Assembly (NCBI RefSeq): GCF_026914265.1
Contig: NC_069127.1
Location: 19,585,045-19,649,044 of the forward strand
DNA from: Mya arenaria
Taxonomy: Eukaryota > Mollusca > Bivalvia > Myida > Myidae
Direction: 5' to 3'
Length of the DNA stretch: 64,000 bases
Position 1 is the first letter of the stretch. Every line of letters begins with the position of its first letter. Of the stretch, positions 12,501 to 25,100 are shown one piece after another. Both the position numbers and the translations under genes were made by a program. The notes under the pieces are model-generated. The model was not told the DNA's origin, ran no database searches, and saw only the letters and a program-made list of their open reading frames with translations.

Positions 12501-13227
12501 ATAGTTTTCTCGTCTTTTAATGTTGAGACTAAAAAGCTGAACGGCAGCATAAAGAAGTGATATTATTTGAATAAGCATCGTTCTTCATCGTATTTCCTTT
12601 ATTTTAAAATCGCCTTCACAAGAACCCAACAACGAAAAGACGTCAAAACGCCAAACGTCGTCTTTTTGCTCTTACGCCCGTGAAACAATTAAAAAGACAT
12701 TATTGGCAGACACAGGCATGCAAGTAAAGTTACTTACAATATTGAAGATCTGGCCGAAAAATAGCGTAGATGATGTTAGATTTAAGGGGTAAAAATGATT
12801 TTAAGTCATCAATTATGTGACCAATTAATACACATGACTTACGGATGACAATGACCAAGCCCCAGCCGCCGTCGGGAGCGGAAGCACCAACGCAGCGAAG
12901 CTTCATGGTTTCATCAGGAGTGGGAGGACCAATTCGTCTGCGCTTTGTTGTATTTTCATGACCAAAGCGCTTGCGCTCGGTGCCATCATCCGGAGCGGTA
13001 GGACTAATTCGGCTGTGTTCTGTGGCATCATCCGGAGCGGTAGGACCAATTTGGCTGCGATATGTGGCATCGTTCGGAGAGATAGGACATATTCGGCTTC
13101 GCTCGGTGGCATCGTCCGGAGAGGTAGGACAAATTCGGCTGCGCTCAGAGGCATCGTCCTGTGCGGGAGGACCAATGCGATGGCGCTCAGTTGCATTTGT
13201 CGTGAAGGATTTCACATACATAACCAA
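9543..13227 (-). pseudogene. MCT1: SLC16-type transporter, five coding exons, disabled
   Basis: MFS transporter of the monocarboxylate family. Exons: 13227-12843, 11861-11718, 11444-11301, 10891-9919 and 9782-9543, with the last three of the internal boundaries in phase 1 as in MCT2. Exon 1 carries about eight copies of a 13-residue ERSRI(S/C)PT-type repeat. The family signature reads PDGGWGLV, so the second conserved Trp is Leu. Lesions I can read: a nonsense codon (TAG for Glu) at 11799-11797 in exon 2, TAG and TGA codons in the exon 4 loop (near 10470 and 10420), a one-base loss near 10020, a one-base gain in exon 5, and an altered last base of exon 4. Only about two 21-residue loop repeats remain. 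It pairs with PAL2 upstream. Pseudogene, high confidence. Confidence 0.85.
12050..12345. repeat. interspersed repeat, SINE-sized, in MCT1 intron 1
   Basis: About 290 bases, including GGTTTAAACCCCCAGTA and a tail near GTTTATGTTTAAAC, recur at 48630-48905 in an unrelated place (beyond truncated MCT4). Both copies read the same way. No ORF and no clear terminal repeats. I cannot name the family. Confidence 0.6.
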
Positions 13228-13263
13228 TTTTTAAAAGAAGGAAAGTATTGATATAGTTCAGCT

Positions 13264-13264
<1 letters not shown>

Positions 13265-13339
<75 letters not shown>

Positions 13340-13347
13340 GATGATGA
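13265..13347. repeat. (GAT)n microsatellite upstream of MCT1
   Basis: Nearly uninterrupted GAT triplets 40-120 bp upstream of the MCT1 start codon. Absent at the same place in the MCT2 and MCT4 copies, so it is a late expansion. Confidence 0.95.
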
Positions 13348-14898
13348 AGACAATAAAGATGAGCATATAAGTCGTTTTTTTAATTCTTGAATCACTTTTA
13401 TATACAGGTACCTTTTTTATTAGTTACATTTTCTTAGGAAACATTGGTGTTTTTAAAACAACAACCATAAACGAACATGTCTTTGCTTCACATTTCAAGT
13501 TTGAACAGATTCCTTAAATTTGGTGCATTTGTCATTTCGTAAATAATATACTGGATAGATATTGGAAGCTATGTGCATGTATTTAAAAAAAAAACGATTA
13601 CAACAAGCAAGTAAAAAGATCCACCATAGATTGGGTGTTTCTTAAACCATCACGTTAGAGCATACTTTACCGCTTTGTTCGTAATTTTAGTTCGGAATCG
13701 GATATATTTAGAGGTACTTTTATATACATGTAGAAACGCATTCACTCCTTGTAGGAACAAAGGGTATTTTCGAGGAAAAGGTCACATGGATGACTATTAA
13801 CAGACACGCTCGCGAGGTTGCGACAACTCCATGTACGGGTATGTATATATAAGTGTGTGCTTTCTCGTGTATAACGTCACCCAGGTTTGTACACATGTCT
13901 AATATATTGTATGGTAGCACGAGGGGATTGATCAGCGCGCCTATCAGTTTAAGTTTAAAGATGAATAAGGCAAACTAATGTTAAACTCAGCTTCAAATTT
14001 TACCTGTATGTGTAGCTACACCTGCAAGTACACGTCGTGTTTCGCAAACTCGCTGTGTGTCGAAAATGTGCGTACATTCACACTGGATATTCAAGTTTAA
14101 CTTTCGATTTGCTCTCTTCTAGTAAGTTGAAAGGCACATTTTCCGATATTTTCTCTGACGTATTCTTTGTACGCCCGTGTTTACGTTAAGAGACGACGAT
14201 GGCATTCCAAAATTGCAAGACTAGAGCGAATGTATACTATGACACAACGTCGCTGATTTGTTCACGGCGGTATGCAATGCGCACTGAATGACAAACGGTC
14301 ATTGACATATCCCATCTTGACGTATACCAAATTAATATTTTGTAAACCGAAATTAAGTAAGTTGTTTTACATTTAGAAATATACAAATACTTATGTTTTA
14401 TTAGTTGGATAAACAGAAATGCTCAATTTGTTATGTATATGCAAAAATATTGTGAACAAAATTGAAAATTATCATTCTATCAATACGAAAGTAGCTCGAT
14501 CGAAAATGCCAGAAGTTTTATATCAGGTATTCGTCGAGCGACCTATCCTTGTCCAGGTTTGCCTTTAATGACGCTTTAATTCTTAAAATAACCATACTTA
14601 AGGCACTATAACAGATCGAGAGCATATAATAAAGATATTTCAAAATAGCAAATACAAAAGAAAACACAGTTGATTAAAAACAACACCAAACGGATTTCCC
14701 TGAAATTTCTTATCTTGTTGACACCTTAATAATTCATCACCAACGAACTTGTGAATGTTGTCAAATTTTGAACGAGTTTAAAGACAGATTATCGAATAAA
14801 TATCATAACACGTGTGTTACATAGTTTGTTCTCTTTAGATCATAACTTCTCTGTCAGGTTAGAGTGAAACCACATAATTGTTAACGTTTTGTGAGGTT
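13348..14898. other. PAL2-MCT1 intergenic region with conserved palindrome
   Basis: No gene seen. The PAL-to-MCT spacer is conserved in four pairs. It contains a perfect 12-base palindrome, GTGTAGCTACAC, at 14010-14021, also at 21353-21364, 31253-31264 and 53556-53567, each roughly 0.4-0.8 kb upstream of an MCT start. It may belong to the MCT promoter; no function is shown. Confidence 0.5.
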
Positions 14899-15957
14899 TC
14901 AAGTCAGGGAAACATATATGTTTACATATCGAGTTATATATAAGGCAGTGAAGATGTCAAGGAGGACGTCCTCCACTGAGCGGCTCTGGACGGCCTTCAA
15001 AAGCCGTCCCAGCCAAGTGTCGATAGCCGGTTGCCCGCAGTAGAACGGAATGTTCAGCTCCTTCAGAATAAAGTTGTACATTCGGCTTGTACCTGAAGAA
15101 ATAAAAACAGATAAAATAACCATATGTAAGTTATGCTTAGATCGTTACGAGTGGTCGTTAATCACCAAACAGAATAATGTAATAATGTTGTTATTGCTTT
15201 ATATAACTATATTATTTTATCGTTTACCGGTAATTGGTTTATACATGTACCAACCGTTTTAAAATGATATAATGTGCAATATTATACTGTTACGTATCAC
15301 AAATTTTAAATAGGCAGTATCAGTACCTTTTCCCATGTATTTCGATGCATCCATTTCTCCGTTGCATGCCCGTTTGTAGATGTTTTGCATCCGTTCGTAC
15401 ACAACCATCTCCGAAGCAGCCTTTGTCACTTTCATTCCCGAGGCTTCCTTGAGAGCCACTATCCGTTCATCGCACAGGAACATAAGATCGTACCACTCCG
15501 TCTTCTCTAACAAATTGGTGGCCACCGGGTACTGTTCCCGGAGCTAATCGGCCTCCTCAATGGCGAAATTCCGTAGGAGTCGGAAGTCCACGGCCTGGGT
15601 GGTTAGACACAACAGGTTAGTTACCATCATCTGTACGATCTCAATCGCCTCCGCTGTCAGCCGCGCGTTTACCAGTGCCATCGAATTAACGGACTGGTTG
15701 TGTGTCTCAGCGCTTACCACGTGGTTGGTCATGGGGTTCACAAAGTGGTCAAGCTCCGACATGTACGAAGCCATCGCTGTATCGCAGCCTTTGAATCCAA
15801 AGTCGAGATTTATATCACATTCGCTGAGATTCGGAGGTAGTCCAAAGTTTAGTTTTACGTTCACAACTTCTTGAAACTGAGCAAGGAGCAGTTTCCCACA
15901 CACACCCAATAGTGATACGCCTACAGGCATCGACAAGAGTCTCGGCGACGGGCCCTG
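14899..15957 (-). pseudogene. PAL2: 3' half of an ammonia-lyase, pseudogene
   Basis: Retains the C-terminal exon (from 15092, SRMYNFILKELNIPF) and the 3' part of the long exon (15327 up to about 15907). The 5' side jumps from the [10 protein letters not shown] region, through a deletion, to a short piece of the TLVDACR region. It then runs into an inverted copy of its own 3' flank at 15958. The usual C-terminal tail is replaced (deletion near 14948). The catalytic Tyr, MIO triad and selectivity residues are gone, so it cannot be an enzyme. It lies 1.67 kb upstream of MCT1 on the same strand, the usual pair order. Confidence 0.85.
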
Positions 15958-16235
15958 AAAGCTCACAAAACGTTAACAATTATGTGATTTCGCTCTAACA
16001 TGACAGAGAAGTTATGATCTAAAGAGAACAAACTATGTTACACACGTGTTATGATGTTTATTCGATAATCTGTCTTGAAACTCGTACATTATTTTGACAA
16101 CATTCACAAGTTCGTTGGTGATAAATTATTAAGGTGTCAACAAGATAAGAAATTTCATGGAAATCCGTTTGGTGTTGTTTTTAATCAACTGTGTTTCCTT
16201 TTGTATTTGCTATTTTGAAATATCTTTATTAGAGT
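15958..16235 (+). repeat. inverted copy of a PAL 3' flank (inversion junction)
   Basis: This stretch is the reverse complement of the PAL2 3' flank at about 14640-14895 (for example CATGACAGAGAAGTTATGAT against its complement near 14840). PAL2 thus sits between two inverted 3' flanks. It marks where an oppositely oriented lyase copy was joined and lost. Confidence 0.75.
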
Positions 16236-16237
16236 TT

Positions 16238-16566
16238 AAACAAAGATAACTTCACTATTTCTTCATCATTTTAAATGAAATATAGCGCAGTCTACGTATA
16301 CGCCGCTTACGGAGCCCCGCGTTCGGTATTTTACCAGAGTTTGATTGAGAGTTTAGTTTCTTAAAACACTTCGACAAACCTTTCCGCATTACGGCCGTCT
16401 GACGGAGCACTGTCAAAACATTATTTTGAAATCATGTTTGTCGAAGTGTTTGATGAAACTATTTACCTTATCAAACTCTGGTAATAAAACAAAGAATGGG
16501 TTCTTTGAGCATCATAGACTGCCCTTTGTTTATATTGGTGTAGAAAAACAAAAGTTATCTTTGTTT
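16238..16566. mobile_element. small non-autonomous inverted-repeat element
   Basis: Ends are AAACAAAGATAACTT (16238) and its complement (16552-16566). A second, longer imperfect inverted repeat lies inside: arms of about 48 bases at 16332-16380 and 16436-16483 sharing TACCAGAGTTTGAT and CACTTCGACAAAC. No ORF. It sits right at the inversion junction. The family is not recognised and no clear target duplication is visible. Confidence 0.6.
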
Positions 16567-17575
16567 TAAGTGTTCATTTTCAGCAAAATGTTGCCTTCCG
16601 ACGGAGCATATATGGCGTAGTTTATCACATGGTATACACACACTGGTTTTTCGAAACTAATAATGTTAATGAAGACACTCAATAAGGGTATGTAAAGCTT
16701 AATAATCATATTTCGCTAATGGAATCAAACAACTAATAAACCGTCCAAAACTGGTTTCAGCGCGTGATCAATCTTCAGTTGTTCATAAAAAAAAATATGT
16801 ACCTTTGCAACGGATGTTGTCGCTTACAAAATTTGGGTTTGGTGTAAAATTAACTGATATTGATAGTTTTTAATAATTTAACAGATATGTTAACCAGTTC
16901 GTACTAATGCACACAGATAAATATATTTGGAAATGCAATGAAATCGCCGAAGTTTGTTTTTTTCGAAGAAAATGGTAGCGTTTAAAGGTCCGCCGACTTT
17001 TCTATGTATTTTTAAGCATAACCAAACACGAATGGCTTTGTTTTTTGGTTGTATAACAAATTAAATAAACACCTGATTAGATCATGCCGTCCACATCCTT
17101 ATGTTTTGATTAATTGTACAAAAAGGCCTGTCTAAATTGATCGACCAAAATAATATTCTATAATTCAACAACATACTGTAATATTTGTTTACTTTATCAT
17201 AATTAACATGCTGCTGATTACGTTCTTACTTCACATAAATAACAGTCATATATATTTTTAGTTTCAACATTAGTGCATGCTTCCCTGTGATTGGCGGGCA
17301 AACCAAAGTATATCTGTCATCATACAATCAATAATTCAGGTGAACTATATTTAACTCTCACTAAGCATAATTTATAAAATTGTAGCCGGAACTAGTTGTC
17401 ATGATATCCGTGTTTTATGTTTACGTTTCGAACAGCCCTCTCTGTGTCATCTCGACCATCTCCAGTTCGTAGAAAAAGCCGAGTCTGATTCGATTTCCGG
17501 ATATATCCATCGCTTTCGTGTAATGTGGTAGCTAGCACAGTTAAACTAATATCCTGGTAGGATGGCCAGTGGCTC
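16567..17575. other. PAL3 far-upstream spacer, shared with the PAL7 breakpoint region
   Basis: No gene recognised. About 16640-17480 matches 58550-57856 in reverse orientation, including GGTCCGCCGACTTTT and the segment at 17395-17470. This shows what PAL7 was fused to. Confidence 0.6.
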
Positions 17576-18268
17576 CTATATATAACATGGCGCACTGGGA
17601 ACTGGCATCACACATTCATGATAAGCTTACTGTTCGGTATAGTTTAAAGTAATTCATTGTTTTACTTGTTCGAAGGGTTCAGAGAGAAAGATAAAAGGGA
17701 CAGTTAAATACCATTTTATATTCGCCTTAAACAAATAAAGGTATGTAAGGTTTACTGGAAAAAAATATTTTACACATTTATCTTTATTATAATTTTAAAT
17801 ATTAAAGGATTCTATTTCCTAAATAATTTTCAAGGATTTTTTTCTTTTTATGATGTCGTTTGTATTGGAAGAAATTGCATTACTGAAATAAGCGTGGAAT
17901 TTAATGAATACATTTAATTTAATTTCGTGGAAAAATTACAGAGGCAAAACCGTAACCTTAATGGAATAGAAATTTAATAGATATAAGTTAAATGACAGAA
18001 ACAACCTTCGAACATTTTTGATTTCCGGTCGGATTCTTTTCAACTTTTTAACCAGATTTCGAATATTCCACAATCGCGGTACGTATACATACCGTTTTTA
18101 TTAACACAAAGATATAATAAATAGTTTTTCGCTTCAATTTTTGATCCATATGGCAAAGATTGTATATATATATACATGACAGTTCTTTCTAAATGTTTTG
18201 ATATTACTAAATCATAGTACCGTATAATTACATGCACATGTATATATTTCTTTAGACTACTAAGAACA
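17576..18268 (+). promoter_or_regulatory. PAL3 5' region: TATA-like box and leader intron signals
   Basis: TATA-like box CTATATATAAC at 17576-17586, preceded by the conserved ATCCTGGTAGGATGG. A possible donor (AAAG|GTATGTAAG) lies near 17740, and an acceptor (TTTCTTTAG) ends about 14 bases before the ATG. Although the PAL3 coding part nearly equals PAL5, this 5' region is clearly more diverged from the PAL1 and PAL5 versions. Confidence 0.5.
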
Positions 18269-20379
18269 ATGTCGGAAAGTCACGTAAAAACCACGCTTGC
18301 CATGATACAGGAGCGTAGAAAGATCAAGGACACGGTGATCTTAAACGGGAGACAACTCTCTATACCCGAGGTTCTCGGCCTTAGTGCCGACAGCGGGGTC
18401 AAGGTCGTTCTGGCCGAGGACGCTTTAAAGGAAATGGTTTCAAACCAAAAATACCTTAAAGAGAAATTGGACGAAGGGCTAATTGTGTACGGTATAAATA
18501 CAGGTTTTGGCGGGAGCGCAGAAGTAAGGTCATGTAAATTAGATGATGTACAAACAGCCTTAATTCGGCACGTGAATGCTGGAATGGGTCGAGTATTTCC
18601 CGTGCATTTGACACGCGCTGCCATGGTGACGCGTGCGAACTGTCTGACGAAAGGATACTCCGGCGTGCGACCTGACGTGCCCTAGGTGCTGGTGGAGTTG
18701 ATAAATCACGACATAACGCCCCGAGTCCCACTAAGAGGCTCGGTGAGCGCCAGCGGGGACCTGATGCCTCTTGGTTACATCGCAGCGGCTATGATTGGCC
18801 GCGCGGATTTGCAGGTCGTCCACGCTGGAGTTCAAACAACGTGTCCTAAAGCGCTCGAAGCGGTCCGAATTACGCCAATTACCCTGGGGCCTAAAGAAGG
18901 ACTGGCTATTATCAATGCGGATTCATTCGCTGCGGGTGTTTCCGCGCCAACTCTGTATGACGCCAATATTATGTTACTCCTAACTCAAGTGTGCACAGGA
19001 ATGTCAGTGGAAGCTCTTCACGGGAGAACGGAAAGTTTTCACCCTCTGATTCATGAGTGCCTACCGCATGTCGGCCAAAAGGAAATAGCTCGCAATATGC
19101 TACGCGTACTTGAAGACAGCCAGTTGGCGATTACCACTCTAGACATGCATCTTCCAGACAAGTATGGCGTCCTCAAGCAGGACAGATACAGTCTGAGGAG
19201 CTCGCCACAGTGGCTTGGGTCCGTCGCTGAGACTCTTGTCGATGCTTGTAGGCGTATCACCATTGAGCTGAATAGTGCCAATGATAACCCCATCATTGAC
19301 CATCGCACAAACATAATTGCACACGGAGCAAATTTCCAAGGAGAAACCATGTCAATCGCGATGGATCAGACCAGACAAGTGATGGGTGTGTGTGGGAAAC
19401 TGCTCCTAGCTCAGTTTCAAGAAGTTGTGAACGGAAAACTGAACTTTGGACTACCTCCGAATCTCAGCGGATGTGATATAAATCTCGACTTTGGATTCAA
19501 AGGCTGCGATACAGCGATGGCTTCGTACATGTCGGAGCTCGACCATTTTGTGAACCCCATGAGCAACCACGTGATAAGCGCTGAGACGCACAACCAGTCT
19601 GTTAACTCGATGGCATTGGTAAGCGCACGGCTGACGGCGGAGGCGGTTGAGATCGTACAGATGATGGTGACTAACCTGTTATGTCTGACCGCCCAGGCCG
19701 TGGACCTACGGCTCCTGAGGAATCTCGCCATGGAGGAGGCCGATAATCTCCGGGAACAGTACCCTGGGGCCACCAATTTGTTAGAGAAGACGGAGTGGTA
19801 CGATTTTATGTTCCTGTGCGACGAACGGATAGCGGCTCTCAAGGAAGCCTCGGGAATGCAGGGGACGAAGGCTGCTGCGGAAACGGTTGTGTATGAACGG
19901 ATGCGAAACCTCTATAAACGGGCATGTAACGGAGAAATGGATGCATCGAAATACATGGGAAAAGGTACTAATACTGTCCATATTAATTTGTGATACCTTT
20001 TATGGTTTAATATTGCGCATTGTATCATTTTCAAACGGATCGTATCAACCTATTGCCGTTAAACGATAAAATTATATAGTAATTAAATTAACAACAGCAT
20101 AAATTACATTATTTTGTTAGATGAAAACGAACACTCGTGAATAAATTAGCATATCTTACTTATGGTAATTATATTTGTTTTATTTCTTCAGGTACAAGCC
20201 GAATGTACAACTTTATTCGGAAGGAGCTGGACATTCCGTTTTACTGCGGGCAACCGGCTATCGACACGTGGCTGGGACGAATTTTACAAGCCATACAGAG
20301 CCGCTCAGTGGAGAACGTCCTCCTTGACATTTTTACTTCCGTCTCGCCACCATCCAGACAGAACAGCCAAACCGCTTAA
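18269..20379 (+). pseudogene. PAL3: full-length ammonia-lyase with one nonsense codon
   Basis: Exons 18269-19964 and 20192-20379 join at AAAG|GT..CAG|GT to give 627 codons, like PAL5. The MIO triad, catalytic Tyr74, QDRYSLR, NDNPIID and HNQSVNSM are all present, and the selectivity pair is His101-Val102. The only lesion I find is codon 139 (18683-18685), TAG where PAL1 and PAL5 have CAG (Gln). It lies about 22 codons before the MIO triad, so any product would be inactive unless the stop is read through or polymorphic. The intron and 3' flank also nearly equal PAL5, so the copy is young. MCT2 follows 1.77 kb downstream. Pseudogene, null allele, or base error in the assembly. Confidence 0.8.
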
Positions 20380-22146
20380 ATTCATCCCTTAAAATATTAA
20401 TATTATGTAAAAGCAAGGGTTTCCCTGAACTGAAAGCTCACTTAACGTTAACAGTAATTTGGTTCCGCTTTTACTAGACAGAGAACTTATGACCTTAAGA
20501 GACCAGAACATATATGTTTATTTGAAAATATGTCCTTAAACTCGTACAATATTTTGACAACATTCACAAGGTCGTTGATTGATTAATTATTAAGGTGTCA
20601 AAAAGATAGACTGTCTTTCAGGGAAATCCGGTTGGTTTTATTTATGTTTATGTTAATATTTATAACTGCGTTTTTTTTTCATTTTGAAATATCTTTATTA
20701 CATGCCCTATCGATATTTTATGGTGTGACATCAAATACTGTGACCTCAAGTATTTCAAGAATCATAGCGTCTTTTAAGGCAAACCTGGACAAGAGATCTC
20801 TCGACTACCTGATTTTTTTCGATCGAACTATTTTCGCATTTATTGAATGACATTTTTCAAGTTTGTTCATCAGATTTCTGTACAAACATTATTTATTATT
20901 TATAGTTTTACTGTTTATCTGACTAATAAAATATCTAAAACATATAAGTGTGTATTTGTTAATGTAAAACGACTCGTTAAATTTCGGTTTACAAAATATA
21001 AATTTTGCATTTGTCATGAGAAGATATGTTGTCCATAAAACACATACAATTATAAACACTAGAAGTTAAGTAAATATATATTATCATAGTCGTAGAATAA
21101 TATGTAGCAGCTAGCTGCCAACAGCATATCAGCTTATTGCCAGCAGCTTGCTGCTATGCCGCTGTGCTGCTAACTTCACGCACACACGCAAGCGTTGTTT
21201 TTAAGTAAACATTTTCATACAAAAGTATGACAGCGAAACTATCAGAAAATGTGCCTTTCAATCCGTAATGAGAGAGAAAATCGAGAGTTCGCTTTCAATG
21301 TCCACTGTGAACGTACACAAGCGAGTTTGCGAAACACGACGTGTGCTTGCAGGTGTAGCTACACATACAGGCAAAAGTTGCAGTTGAGTATAACACTAGC
21401 TTGTCTAACTTATCTTTAAACTTGAAGTTATAGGCTCGCTGATCAATTCCCTCGTGCTACCGTGTAAAAAAATCGAAATGTGTACAATATACACATACCT
21501 GGGTGAGAAAGCACACATGTAAACATACCCGTACATGAAGTGTCCGCAATCCCTCTAGCGTGTTTGTAGATGGTCATCCTTGTGTTTTTTCTCGAAGATA
21601 TCATTTTTTCCTTCTAGAGGTGGCATGCGTGAACAACATGGATATAATAGTACTGTTGAATGTATCCGCTTCCTACCCAAAATTACGGATTCATGCCCTG
21701 AAATCATTGTTTAAGAAAACTCCGAACTATGGTGGATTTGTTTACTTGCGTGATGTAATTGTCTTGGTTAAATCCATGTACATAGCTCCCAATATCTTTA
21801 GCATATATAATTTAAGGCGTTACACATGAACCAATTTTAAGGGATCTGTTTTAACATGAAATGTATAGCACACGAAAACGACTGCTGATAAAAACACAGA
21901 CCAGTTCGTTTATGGTTGTGTGTTTTTTTTAGTCCACCTAAACTACGAAAGAAAATGTAATTAATTGAAAGGTAACTATATATCAAGGTGACCCAAGAAT
22001 AAACTAACCAAATATTCCAAGTCCACAGGCTATCTTAAAAAGCGAAGTTAATTTTGGGTCAATTCCATAACAAGAGATCCGTTACATCAAGCTGAACTAA
22101 AAATAGAAAAAAAAAATCATTATTTTCCTTCTTTTAAGAACTGGTT
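20380..22146. other. PAL3-MCT2 intergenic region
   Basis: No gene seen. Inverted near-copy of 32421-30810. Contains the GTGTAGCTACAC palindrome at 21353-21364 and a CAG/CTG-rich stretch near 21108-21175. Short open frames here have no recognisable product. Confidence 0.55.
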
Positions 22147-25100
22147 ATGTGTGTGCAATCCGACGCGGCGAATAACACAGAGTGCCAGTGCACTGGTTCT
22201 CCCGAACAGAACGATGCCACAGAGCGCAGCCGAATTAGTCCTACCACTCCGGAAGATGGCACCGAGGGTAGCCGAATTAGTCCTACCGCTCCGGACAATG
22301 CCACAGAGCGCAGCCGAATTAGTCCTACTGCTCCGGACGATGGCACCGAGCGCCATCAATTCGGTCCTCCCGCTCATGACAGTACAAAGCTCAAACGAAT
22401 TGGTCCTCCCACTCCCGATGGAACCATGAAGCTTCGCTGTGTTGGTCCTTCCGCTCCGGACGGCGGCTGGGGCTGGGTGATTGTTATATGTAAGTTATGT
22501 GTATTAATTGGTCACATGATTAATGACTGAAAAAAATAATCTTCATTTTAATCGGTATACGAAACATCGTCTTCGTTATTTTTCGGCCAGATCTTCAATA
22601 TTTTAAGTAGTTTAACCTGCATGCTTGGATTTTTCAATACATTTTGGAAAATTTGCATTACAATTTGGTCTCAATTATCGCTTTGGTCATTCAATTGGGG
22701 ACGCAAATTTCCAGGAGTAATTCTTGCATTCTTTTGAATACTTTTTTCTATTCGAAATGAATCAGAACATCCTAACCGTGTTCGACTTAATTGTTAACTA
22801 AATGTTTTCAATTTCAAGCAATTCTAAGACAAATACGACTTAATTTTTCACAGGCGCAACAGTGCTGAACTTTCTGATCGGCGGAGCAGTCAACAGCTTT
22901 GGTGTGATATACGTAGAGCTGCTCGACGTGTTTCAGGAGAGCTCCGGAAAAACAGCCTGGGTCGGCTCCATGGCAAACGCCATGGGACTGCTGTTAGATA
23001 ACGTGTATACATTTAAGTCACACATGAAAAATAATTGGGGAATTTTCAATAGATTGCGACGATAAGTGTATAAATATATGCTTTTAATCATGCTGGTGTC
23101 CATTTTGGGTGTTGACCACTCAAATACTCCATCGATCGTGGACACGAGGATCTCTTAAAATAGAGACGGACACATGATCGTAGTATTTATTGACAAAAAA
23201 CGCCATTGCGCTAATTTAATGTTTTTCGTTTTGTTTCCATGATGCCTATTTCTACATTTACAACATAAATTATTTCTAACACAGGTCCGGTGTCGAGTGC
23301 CTTGAGTTCTCGGTTCTCCTGCCGGACGATGGTGGTCGTCGGCGGCGTTTTGACGGCGGCCGGCTGGGCACTGACTGGTCTTATGCCGAGACTGGAATAT
23401 ATGTTTCTTACATACGGCTTACTAGCTGGTTAGTCGATGTTTTCATAATCTCCAAAATTTATTCATTGTCTCCATTCTGGTTTAATTTTATTAGTCTTAT
23501 AAAGGTTTTCAATTTTTTATAACGGCTCCCACAATGTGGAGCGAATAGACATTATATGTCTTACTACAATGCAATCAGATTTCAAATGTGTTTTTACGCA
23601 CATTCTAGTAACTGCACCCACAAGCCGAGTTATTGATATTACACACGAGGGCTTAACGAGTGTATATTTTGAAACCGAGGGTATTGCATTAAATAATGCA
23701 TAGCAGAACACAACGAAAACACTGTAGTGCAGTCCCTGTTATCACAGATTATAAGCGTATTTCAATATTGCCATAATTAGCAGAAATTCCAAGTATGCCT
23801 AGAAATCATTTCACCTAGCTCAAGCATAAATATAACTGTACTGGAATACTATCGTTTAAAAACTAGGGAAATTGTCAATCGAAACTGTTATGCCACATTT
23901 CTGACCATTCTACAAACATTCCGACCTGTTTGCCACACCTCTGACCATTCTACATACATTCCGACCTGTTATGCCACACCTCTGACCATTCTACATACAT
24001 TCCGGCCTGTTATGCCACACCTCTGACCAGTCTACATACATTCCGACATGTAATGCCACACCTCTGACCATTCTACATACATTCCGACCTGTTATACGAC
24101 ACCTCTGACCATTCTACATACATCCCGACCTGTTATGCCACATCTCTGACCATTCTACATACATCTCGAACTGTTATGCCACACCTCTGACCAGTCTACA
24201 TACATTCCGACCTGTTATGCCACACCTCTGACCATTCTACATACATCCCGACCTGTAATGCCACACCTCTGACCATTCTACATACATTCCGACCTGTTAT
24301 GCCACACCTCTGACCAGTCTACATACATTCCGACCTGTTATGCCACACCTCTGACCATTCTACATACATCCCGACCTGTTATGCCACATCTCTGACCATT
24401 CTACATACATCTCGACCTGTTATGCCACACCTCTGACCATTCTACATACATTCCGACCTGTTATGCCACACCTCTGACCATTCTACATACATCTCGACCT
24501 GTTATGCCACACCTCTGACCATTCTACATACATCCCGACCTGTTATGCCACACCTCTGACCATTCTACATACATTCCGACCTGTTATGCCACACCTCTGA
24601 CCATTCTACATACATCCCGACCTGTTATGCCACACCTCTGACCATTCTACATACATTCCGACCTGTTATGCCACACCTCCGACCATTCATACATTCAGGC
24701 CTGTTATATCACACTTCTGACCATTCTACATACATTCAGACCTGTCTGACCATTCTACATACATTCAGACCTGTAATGCCACACTTCTGACCATTTTATA
24801 TACATTCCGACCTGAAATGCCACACCTCTGACCATTCTACATACATTCCGACATGTAAAGCCCTGTAATGCCACACTTTTGACCATTCTTTATACATTCC
24901 GACCTGTAATGCCACACCTCTGACCATTCTACATACATTCCGACCTGTTATGCCACACCTCTGACCATTCTACATACATTCAGGCCTGTTATTCCACATC
25001 TCGGACCATTCTACATACATTCAGGCCTGTTATGCCACATCTCTGACCATTCTATATACATTCCGATCTGTTATGCCACACCTCTGACCATTCTACATAC

